Assembly: GCA_937942465.1 (NCBI GenBank)
Contig: CALDEO010000099.1
Coordinates: 1 to 5,767, forward strand
From: an uncultured Saprospiraceae bacterium
GTDB taxonomy: Bacteria > Bacteroidota > Bacteroidia > Chitinophagales > Saprospiraceae
Length of the DNA: 5,767 bases
Direction of reading: 5' to 3'
Shown: positions 1 to 5,767 of the stretch, in pieces
Numbering within the stretch: the stretch's first letter is position 1
Layout of the letters: each line of letters opens with the position of its first letter
Translations under genes and position numbers: made by a program
The notes under the pieces: generated by a model
Told to the model about the DNA's origin: nothing
The model's input: the letters and a program-made list of their open reading frames with translations, nothing else
Databases searched by the model: none

Positions 1-44
1 AAAGAGGATATTTATATTATATAAAAGTTAGATAATATTTCAAC

Positions 45-2168
45 ATGGCGCTAATAGGCACGATAAGAAAAAACTTTTGGTTTGTACTGATTTTACTAGG
101 ATTTGCACTTGTTGCATTCATACTCATGGATATCATGGGCAGTAGCCAACGTTCAGCAGGTACATCACCTACCATTGGTAAGATAGAAGATACTTCTATT
201 AAGTATCAAGATTTCCAGACAACTAAATCTGTCCTATACAGCAACTCTGCTGCAGATCAAGGTGCTATAGATAATGCTGTATGGTCTTACTATACTGAAA
301 AAGCAATCGTACAAAACGAAGCTGACAAATTAGGTATGGCTGTATCTAAGGATGAATTAATGGAATTACAGTTTGGAACAAACTTAAGTCCAATAATCAG
401 ACAAAACTTTGGTGACCCACAAACTGGTCAAATCAATAGAACAAATCTAATGTCTTTCAAAACAGCAATGGAAGAAGGGACATTTGATAACGCTAGAATG
501 AGATTATTCTGGAGTGAGCAAGAAAAGCAAATTAAGAAGACTGCACTTCAAGATAAATTGAATGCAATCGTAGCTAAAGGTCTTTACACTCCAACATGGA
601 TGGTTGAAGAAAACTTTAGAGATAACAATATCGATGTAGATGTTGCTTTCGTCAATGTACCATTCACAGCAATGGGAGATGATGAAGTAGATGTAACTGA
701 TGCAGCTATAAGTAGCTACCTTAAATCTAACCAGGCTAAGTATATGGTAGATGAGGAAACTAGAACAGCTGAGTACATTGTATTTAATGTAGAAGCTAGT
801 CAAACTGATTCAACATTTTGGAAAGGTGAAGCTGCAACAATCAAAACTGGTCTTGCTGCTGCTGCAAATGATTCTATATATGCTGCGACTAACCAAGGAA
901 GCTATAACAACTATTACTATGCTAAATCTGAATTGCCGGCAACAGTAGCTGATGCAATATCAGGTATGAATGTAGGTGATACATATGGACCATACTTAGA
1001 GACTGGTGCTTATAACTCATTCAAAATATCAGATACACAGGTTGTACCTGACAGTGTAAAAGCGAGTCACATATTAAGATCAGTAGATCTTGCAATACCT
1101 GGTCAACTAGAAGCTGCTAATACTTTAATCGATAGTCTGAAAAGAGAATTGATGTCAGGTAGAGCTAAATTTAGCGATGTTGCAACTGCAAATAGTCAAG
1201 ATCCTGGTAGTGCTGCTAAAGGTGGTGAACTCGGATACTTTGCACAAGGAGCTATGGTTCCTGGATTTAAAGATGCATGTTTTTACTACGGTGAAGAAGG
1301 TGGATACTACAAGGTGCAGACGCAGTTTGGAGTTCACTTGATTTATATTGCTGATAGAAAATTCCTTAACAGAGATCCTAAGTACAAAATTGCATTTGTA
1401 AGAACTCCAATCATACCTACAGAAGCTACAGTTTCTGCAGTGGATCAAAGAGTTGCTGATCTTGTAAGTGAGAATAAAACATTAGATGCGTTAAGAGCTG
1501 CTATTGATGGTCAGTCTGATCTTAAAGTAGAATCTTCACAAGCATTCAAGGCAAGTGACTACACATTCGGACCACTAGGTGGAGGTAATGTAAGTAGAGA
1601 TATCATCAAGTGGTTGTTTGACGATAGCAATGCAGCAGGTGACGTATCTCCTGAGATCTACTCTTACCAAGATAAAGCATTGTACTACTACAATAAATTT
1701 GTTGCTGTAGGATTAAAGGAAATCACACCTAAAGGGTTGCCAAGTGTAGCATCATCTAGATCTAATGTAGAAGCACAAGTAAGAAACCAACTTAAAGGTG
1801 AGGCTTTAAAAGCAAAAATATCTGGTACTGACTTAAATGCTATTGCATCTCAATACAATGCAAACGTAGATACATTGAAGAACTTAACATTCGGTGCTGC
1901 CACTGGATCAAAACTAGGTAACGAACCTAAAGTAATCGCTGTAGCACATGCTCAAGAAGCTAATGCAACATCATCTCCAGTTGTTGGTGATGCTGGTGTA
2001 TACATAGTAAAAACACTTGCTAAGTATGCTGCTCCAGAAGCAACAAATGTACCGCAACTAAGAAAGACTCAAAGCCAGAGTGCAAGAAGTCAAGTAGCAT
2101 TCAGATTGATGGATGCACTTAAAAAATCAAGTGATATAAAAGATACTAGATCAGCAGTAAACATGTAA
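45..2168 (+). CDS. ppiD: PpiD/SurA-type membrane-anchored peptidyl-prolyl cis-trans isomerase
   Basis: The 707-residue product is a periplasmic folding factor that should isomerise proline peptide bonds in newly exported proteins. A short cytoplasmic N-terminus with basic R8 and K9 is followed by one membrane segment at about residues 11-30, so most of the protein lies in the periplasm. Residues about 35-240 resemble the SurA/PpiD N-terminal chaperone region. A parvulin (rotamase) domain spans about 337-439: it has ASHIL (340-344, His342), FSDVA (376-380), DPGSAAKGGELGYF (386-399), MVPGF (404-408) and FGVHLI (428-433, His431), the usual parvulin landmarks. The C-terminal 260 residues form a further chaperone-like region. 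The length suits Bacteroidota PpiD proteins, which are longer than the roughly 620-residue E. coli protein. The ATG at 45 gives a sensible anchor, and no Shine-Dalgarno is visible before it. A strong terminator follows closely, so this gene ends its transcription unit. The symbol is by domain plan; orthology to E. coli ppiD is inferred. Confidence 0.9.
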   Translation: MALIGTIRKNFWFVLILLGFALVAFILMDIMGSSQRSAGTSPTIGKIEDTSIKYQDFQTTKSVLYSNSAADQGAIDNAVWSYYTEKAIVQNEADKLGMAVSKDELMELQFGTNLSPIIRQNFGDPQTGQINRTNLMSFKTAMEEGTFDNARMRLFWSEQEKQIKKTALQDKLNAIVAKGLYTPTWMVEENFRDNNIDVDVAFVNVPFTAMGDDEVDVTDAAISSYLKSNQAKYMVDEETRTAEYIVFNVEASQTDSTFWKGEAATIKTGLAAAANDSIYAATNQGSYNNYYYAKSELPATVADAISGMNVGDTYGPYLETGAYNSFKISDTQVVPDSVKASHILRSVDLAIPGQLEAANTLIDSLKRELMSGRAKFSDVATANSQDPGSAAKGGELGYFAQGAMVPGFKDACFYYGEEGGYYKVQTQFGVHLIYIADRKFLNRDPKYKIAFVRTPIIPTEATVSAVDQRVADLVSENKTLDALRAAIDGQSDLKVESSQAFKASDYTFGPLGGGNVSRDIIKWLFDDSNAAGDVSPEIYSYQDKALYYYNKFVAVGLKEITPKGLPSVASSRSNVEAQVRNQLKGEALKAKISGTDLNAIASQYNANVDTLKNLTFGAATGSKLGNEPKVIAVAHAQEANATSSPVVGDAGVYIVKTLAKYAAPEATNVPQLRKTQSQSARSQVAFRLMDALKKSSDIKDTRSAVNM

Positions 2169-2198
2169 TATCTGGTTACTTTAAAGTATAAAAATTAT

Positions 2199-2240
2199 AA
2201 AAGTCCTGCTGTGCAACATGTACAGCAGGACTTTTTTTTT
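2199..2240 (+). terminator. Intrinsic terminator after ppiD
   Basis: The left arm AAAAGTCCTGCTGT (2199-2212) pairs perfectly over 14 bp with ACAGCAGGACTTTT (2222-2235) around a nine-base loop, and nine consecutive T's occupy 2232-2240. It lies about 30 nt after the ppiD stop, as expected for Rho-independent termination on the + strand. On the minus strand the hairpin is followed by a T-rich tract interrupted by A's, so weak termination in the other direction is possible but less certain. Confidence 0.94.
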
Positions 2241-2458
2241 GATATTCTTATTTCTAACAATCTCAACAGCGGATCCACGTTTATACCATAGTACAGCGGA
2301 TAGTGACGAGAAAGCTTCAATATTATCTGTATTACAAATACAAGGAATAGCTTGATGATTGCTACGTATTGCGATTGGATATTCATACATTCATTGAGCT
2401 ATTATCAAAGGTGTTGCCGATTATAAATCGTATCAGTTAATCATTATCACTTTCTAAT

Positions 2459-3073
2459 ATGAACATACAATCCGTACTTATTATCCTCATGATCAGCTGC
2501 GTCGCTGCCTGTGGTACTCGTATGCACGAAGTCATCGAGACAGACGACGATGGTAAACTATTCAAGAAGTATACTCTTGATGCCGATCAACTAAAGCAAG
2601 GTCAACTTATACAATACACGGCTGAAGGTAAAGTAGCAATACAAGAGAACTATATAGATGGCAATCTCTCGGGTGAACGCCTCATCTATGGTGAAAATGA
2701 CAAAATACAAATCAAAGAAATCTATAAGGCAGGAGTCTTGAATGGCCCATACGTGGAGTACTTCGATACTGGAAAACCTCTGATCGAAGCTACTTACTCT
2801 GATAATGTAATGGAAGGAATACTAACAAAGTATCACCCAAATGGAGCCGTAGCCGAAAAAGTGACCTTTGCCGATAATAACGAAAATGGACCATTCACAG
2901 AGTATTACGATACTGGAGTAAAACAATGGGAAGGTACCTACCGTAATGGCGATAATGAATATGGCTTGCTATCAGAATACAACGCCGAAGGTGAACTAAT
3001 AAGAAAAATGATGTGTGATAGTTTAGCTATGTGCAGATCTATCTGGACTATCGAAAAAGGTGATATTAAATAA
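2459..3073 (+). CDS. MORN_2-repeat lipoprotein (YwqK-antitoxin-like fold), function unknown
   Basis: The 204-residue product begins with a hydrophobic stretch (residues 5-17) ending in a lipobox, VAAC (15-18), so Cys18 is the probable lipidated residue and the mature protein an envelope lipoprotein. The n-region is odd: it has no Lys or Arg before the hydrophobic core. An in-frame stop at 2438-2440 rules out a distant upstream start, leaving ATG 2459. Residues about 50-180 hold roughly five or six degenerate repeats in which aromatic, Gly and Asn positions recur: YTAEGK (53-58), NGPYVEYFDTGK (95-106), YHPNGAVAEK (125-134), NGPFTEYYDTG (143-153) and YNAEGELI (174-181). This is the MORN_2 pattern of the COG2849 'toxin-antitoxin YwqK antitoxin' family. 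That family name says little here: the protein is exported and no toxin gene is adjacent. Two cysteines (186, 192) lie in the non-repeat tail. The stop is 7 nt before porQ, which suggests co-transcription and a possible link to type IX secretion; this link is inference. Confidence 0.82.
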   Translation: MNIQSVLIILMISCVAACGTRMHEVIETDDDGKLFKKYTLDADQLKQGQLIQYTAEGKVAIQENYIDGNLSGERLIYGENDKIQIKEIYKAGVLNGPYVEYFDTGKPLIEATYSDNVMEGILTKYHPNGAVAEKVTFADNNENGPFTEYYDTGVKQWEGTYRNGDNEYGLLSEYNAEGELIRKMMCDSLAMCRSIWTIEKGDIK

Positions 3074-3080
3074 GAGCTAC

Positions 3081-4139
3081 ATGAAATCAACATTACAACT
3101 ACTAACACTAAGTCTCTGCTTAATAAGCTCTACGATCTACAGTCAAGTGATCGGAGGACAGCATAGTTTTGAATTTGTAAATGCACCTGCATCTGCAAGA
3201 ATCACAGCGCTAGGTGGTACATTGATAGCAGTGAGAGATAAAGATGTATCGCTCGCATTTCTAAATCCTGCTGCACTCAATAGTGATATGTCAGGGCAAT
3301 TTCATTTTAGTCATAATTTTCAGTTTGCAGGGATCAGTCAAGGAGCATTCAATACTGCGAAAACCTTTGACAAACTAGGGATCACTGCACATGCAGGCAT
3401 ACAATATACCTCTTATGGCGACTTTGTCGCTGCAGATAATATTGGTAATATACAAGGTAGCTTCTCAGGTAGTGAGTATGCGCTAGTTGTAGGCGCTGGC
3501 AAACAAATAAATGAACGAATACACGTAGGTGCTAATTTGAAATTTCTGGGTGGTAACCTGGAGAGTTATAGTGCATCAGCAATAGCAACCGATATAGCTG
3601 TCACCTATGCTAAACCTGAAGCGAAATTCTATACTACCCTACTCTTCCGTAGTCTAGGTGTACAGATGGGCACATATGGTAACGATAGACAATCACTCCC
3701 GCTAGATATACAACTCGGAGTCTCTAAGCAACTAGCACATCTACCCTTACGGTTCTCTATCACGGGCATACAACTACAACAGTGGAATGTCCGATATGAT
3801 GATCCTAATCAAGTAGAAGAGACCAATCTATTCGGTGAGACGACGGAAACTAGTAAGCTATCTCAAGACGTCGATAACTTGTTCCGTCATTTAGTATTTT
3901 CTGGAGAGTTTTTGTTGGGTAAGAAAGAAAATCTTAAGTTGAGATTAGGCTACAGCCATCTAAGAAGAAAAGAACTATCTGTATCTGAATTTAGAAGTAT
4001 GGCCGGGTTCTCTTTAGGATTTGGATTAAAAATCAGCAAATTTAGCATCGATTACGGTGTTGGATACCATCATCTCGCAGGAGGAGCAAATCACATAACG
4101 ATTGCCACGAACTTATCTGAATTTAAAAAGAAAATTTAA
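3081..4139 (+). CDS. porQ: Type IX secretion system protein PorQ
   Basis: The 352-residue product matches PorQ, a beta-rich outer-membrane protein of the type IX secretion system. In Porphyromonas, PorQ works with PorU, PorV and PorZ in the attachment complex that processes cargo and links it to surface lipopolysaccharide. The N-terminus (1-21) is a signal peptide with a likely cut after Ser21, before QVIGG. The family signature is visible right after it: GGQHSFEFVNAPASARITALGG (25-46), then the LAFLNPAAL-type segment (58-66). Alternating hydrophobic strands with many Gly and aromatic residues fill the rest, ending in ITIATNLSEFKKK near the C-terminus, as I recall for this family. I chose ATG 3081 over an in-frame GTG at 3060: the ATG puts the basic residue directly before the hydrophobic core, while the GTG lies inside the preceding gene. 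The 7-nt gap to the lipoprotein gene points to an operon. No clear terminator follows. The porV and porU genes are not in the window. Confidence 0.92.
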   Translation: MKSTLQLLTLSLCLISSTIYSQVIGGQHSFEFVNAPASARITALGGTLIAVRDKDVSLAFLNPAALNSDMSGQFHFSHNFQFAGISQGAFNTAKTFDKLGITAHAGIQYTSYGDFVAADNIGNIQGSFSGSEYALVVGAGKQINERIHVGANLKFLGGNLESYSASAIATDIAVTYAKPEAKFYTTLLFRSLGVQMGTYGNDRQSLPLDIQLGVSKQLAHLPLRFSITGIQLQQWNVRYDDPNQVEETNLFGETTETSKLSQDVDNLFRHLVFSGEFLLGKKENLKLRLGYSHLRRKELSVSEFRSMAGFSLGFGLKISKFSIDYGVGYHHLAGGANHITIATNLSEFKKKI

Positions 4140-4269
4140 TTCGGTACAATTCAAGGGATTACACATTGCTACAAAATATAATTTAGCCAAAAACAAAGTA
4201 TCCCGTTTTCATTCGCAGAAATGCGTATCAAAAAAAATAAACAAACGACAAACTAGTCGGATTACACTA

Positions 4270-4298
4270 TTTAATATCCTTCAATAAATCTATCTTTA
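4270..4298 (+). promoter_or_regulatory. Candidate Bacteroidota-type promoter for the pentein gene pair
   Basis: TATCTTTA (4291-4298) differs by one base from the Bacteroidota -7 consensus TAnnTTTG. A TTTA at 4270-4273 lies 17 nt upstream, where the -33 TTTG/TTG element would be. The -7 box ends 21 nt before the ATG at 4320, which implies a short leader. Both boxes have a mismatch and the region is AT-rich, so chance is a real alternative. Confidence 0.32.
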
Positions 4299-4319
4299 TG
4301 CCAAATCTGTATAGATATA

Positions 4320-5234
4320 ATGATAGAACTAAATATTCAAGATGAAGTCTCCAGGCTTAAGGCCGTAGTACTAGGCATAGCTAGTAGTGTAGGCCCTCAA
4401 CCGACTGTAGAAGAATCATATGATCCCAAATCAAAGGAACATATCCTAGCAGGAACTTATCCTATAAAAGAGGATATGATGAATGAAATGGCAGCATTTG
4501 AAAAAGTGCTACTAAAGCATAATGTCAAAGTCTACAGACCTGAAATCATACCAGAATGCAATCAAATATTTACTAGAGATATCGCATTTGTAATAGGAGA
4601 TCAGATCGTATTATCAAATATTTTACCAGAAAGAGAAGAGGAATTACAGGCCATCCAGTTTGTATTAGATCAAGTAGATCATGCGCATATCATCGCTCCA
4701 CCAGAGGAGGTACATGTCGAAGGTGGTGATGTGATGGTGTGGAAAGATCACTTATTTGTGGGAACATATACACAGGATGACTACTCAGACTATATCACTG
4801 CAAGGACTAATGCTGCTGCAGTGGCATTCTTGACTGAGCAATTTCCTAATAAAACGGTAGTGTCGTTTGAATTAAGAAAGTCTAATACGGAAGCAAAAGA
4901 GAATGCATTGCACTTGGATTGTTGTTTTCAACCTGTAGGTAATGGCAAAGCAATACTACATAAAAATGGATTTTTGATCAAGGAACAGTACGACTGGCTC
5001 GTCAATTTCTTTGGAAAAGAAAATGTATTCGAAATCACTAAACAAGAGATGTATGATATGAATAGTAACATATTTTCTATTGCTCCTGATGTAATTGTAT
5101 CTGAGAAAAACTTTACAAGATTGAATGATTGGTTGAGAGCACAAGGCATCACCGTCGAAGAAATACCATATGCAGAGATCGCTAAGCAAGAGGGTCTCCT
5201 TCGTTGCTCTACGTTACCATTAATAAGAGATTAA
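4320..5234 (+). CDS. Arginine deiminase/dimethylargininase-like amidinohydrolase
   Basis: The 304-residue product is a cytoplasmic enzyme (no signal peptide) of the guanidino-group-modifying pentein superfamily, which uses a covalent Cys-His mechanism. The expected landmarks occur in order: FTRD (84-87), where Asp87 should hold the guanidinium; VEGGDV (133-138), with the conserved acidic Glu134; HLDCCF (198-203), with catalytic His198 and its partner Asp200; and LRCSTLPL (294-301), with nucleophile Cys296. The active site therefore looks intact. The length is nearer to dimethylargininases (about 255-285) than to classical arginine deiminases (over 400). Either activity would give citrulline, with ammonia from arginine or a methylamine from methylated arginine; an agmatine-type substrate or amidinotransferase role is less likely but open. 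ATG 4320 gives the compact start MIELNIQDEVSRLKAVVLG usual for the family. The next gene, a CtlX-type citrulline hydrolase, begins about 12 nt downstream, supporting citrulline as the product. The family is clear; the substrate is inferred. Confidence 0.9.
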   Translation: MIELNIQDEVSRLKAVVLGIASSVGPQPTVEESYDPKSKEHILAGTYPIKEDMMNEMAAFEKVLLKHNVKVYRPEIIPECNQIFTRDIAFVIGDQIVLSNILPEREEELQAIQFVLDQVDHAHIIAPPEEVHVEGGDVMVWKDHLFVGTYTQDDYSDYITARTNAAAVAFLTEQFPNKTVVSFELRKSNTEAKENALHLDCCFQPVGNGKAILHKNGFLIKEQYDWLVNFFGKENVFEITKQEMYDMNSNIFSIAPDVIVSEKNFTRLNDWLRAQGITVEEIPYAEIAKQEGLLRCSTLPLIRD

Positions 5235-5246
5235 AAAAATAATATA

Positions 5247-5767
5247 TTGAGCCAAGTAACTGATACTATCCTAATGATCCGCCCGGTGCAATTCAGAATG
5301 AATGAAGAGACCGCAGTCAATAATTACTTTCAAGAAGATATCGACGAAAACGAAAATGCGATCAATATCAATGCGCAGATGGAGTTTGATACATTCACGA
5401 ATGTCCTAAGAGAAAAAGGCGTAAATGTCCTTGTTGTAAATGATAGTAACGAAGATACTCCAGACTCTATATTTCCTAACAACTGGGTTTCATTTCACAA
5501 AGATGGTCAGGTATGCTTGTACCCAATGTTTGCAGAGAACAGACGTCGAGAGCGAAATCATATGACCCTTCTGTTTTTAAAAAATCAGGGTTTTCAAATA
5601 ACTAAGATTGTTGACTATACCCTATCGGAGCATGACAATATGTTTCTGGAAGGTACTGGTAGTCTCATCCTAGATCGAGTCCACAAAAAAGTATACTGTG
5701 CTCTATCTGATCGTGCCGAGCGATCGCTTGTAGAACAGTTCTGTATAGACCATAGAGGTACACCGAT
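5247..5767 (+). CDS. ctlX: Citrulline hydrolase CtlX-type protein, N-terminal part (cut by window end)
   Basis: The first 173 residues are visible and the frame is open to the window edge; the family is about 300 residues long. CtlX-type enzymes are pentein-superfamily hydrolases assigned to citrulline breakdown to ornithine, CO2 and ammonia. Recognisable segments are ILMIRPVQFRMNEETAVNNYF (8-28), DTPDSIFPNNWVSFH (70-84), LYPMFAENRR (91-100) and FLEGTGSL (133-140); the last two landmark regions correspond to substrate-binding and acidic positions of the superfamily. The catalytic His and Cys lie beyond the window and cannot be judged. The start is probably TTG 5247, giving MSQVTDTILMIRP, which fits the usual family N-terminus; the first in-frame ATG (5274) would remove nine residues including part of the first strand. 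The gene lies 12 nt after the preceding enzyme and in the same reading frame, so the two are very likely co-transcribed. Confidence 0.9.
   Translation, partial: MSQVTDTILMIRPVQFRMNEETAVNNYFQEDIDENENAININAQMEFDTFTNVLREKGVNVLVVNDSNEDTPDSIFPNNWVSFHKDGQVCLYPMFAENRRRERNHMTLLFLKNQGFQITKIVDYTLSEHDNMFLEGTGSLILDRVHKKVYCALSDRAERSLVEQFCIDHRGTP

Noticed and set aside
1..44. Upstream gene tail or promoter before ppiD
   Set aside because: All three + frames have stops within 34 nt and no good TAnnTTTG box is present; 44 nt is too little to call anything.
504..803. Minus-strand open frame inside ppiD (with a similar one at 1155-1448)
   Set aside because: Both lie wholly within a well-supported conserved gene on the other strand, and their Cys/Ser/Ile-rich products are typical antisense shadows.
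2373..2472. Similar starts ATGAATATCCAATC (minus strand from 2386) and ATGAACATACAATC (plus strand from 2459), both encoding MNIQS
   Set aside because: The match covers about 12 of 14 bases and then breaks down, with no longer inverted duplication, so I treat it as coincidence.
3060..3080. GTG at 3060 as an upstream in-frame start for porQ
   Set aside because: It lies inside the lipoprotein gene and would add seven residues before the signal peptide. ATG 3081 gives a normal signal peptide (basic residue, hydrophobic core, cut before QVIGG).
4214..4225. Small hairpin CGCA-GAAA-TGCG as a possible porQ terminator
   Set aside because: The stem has only 4 bp and is followed by A's rather than T's, so it is not a convincing terminator on the + strand.
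4102..4287. A 61-codon open frame overlapping the end of porQ
   Set aside because: Its start is inside porQ in another frame, its product is Lys/Asn-rich low-complexity sequence typical of AT-rich spacer, and it shows no family resemblance.
4928..5189. Two overlapping minus-strand open frames inside the arginine deiminase-like gene
   Set aside because: They cover the catalytic His/Cys coding part of a convincing enzyme gene and have no recognisable product.

Overview
The window looks like a chromosomal core region of a Bacteroidota bacterium. Several signs agree: a PorQ protein of the type IX secretion system (known only from this phylum), a long membrane-anchored PpiD/SurA-type folding factor with the domain plan usual in Bacteroidota, AT-rich DNA, and no clear Shine-Dalgarno sequences before any start. 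The protein style recalls the Saprospiria/Flavobacteriia side of the phylum, but I cannot place it more finely by eye. All genes run on the + strand. I see no RNA genes, insertion sequences, phage genes or CRISPR arrays.

Region 1 (45-2240): a complete ppiD-like peptidyl-prolyl isomerase gene, closed by a textbook intrinsic terminator with a perfect 14-bp stem and nine T's. Region 2 (2241-2458): an intergenic gap whose minus strand carries a short open frame of coding-like composition, perhaps a gene remnant. Region 3 (2459-4139): a two-gene unit, a small MORN_2-repeat lipoprotein followed 7 nt later by porQ. Region 4 (4140-4319): an AT-rich spacer with one candidate Bacteroidota-type promoter close to the next start. 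Region 5 (4320-window end): two tandem enzymes of the guanidino-group-modifying (pentein) superfamily. The first is a complete short arginine deiminase/dimethylargininase-like enzyme. The second is the N-terminal part of a CtlX-type citrulline hydrolase that runs off the window.

The first three genes share an envelope theme: folding of exported proteins (PpiD), an exported lipoprotein, and a protein that helps the type IX system process and anchor cargo at the cell surface (PorQ). The last two suggest a metabolic module: an arginine-type substrate to citrulline, then citrulline to ornithine plus CO2 and ammonia. I see no wholly new system. The points most worth checking are the uncharacterised lipoprotein coupled to porQ and the tandem pentein pair, whose second member seems to start at TTG in the same reading frame as the first.
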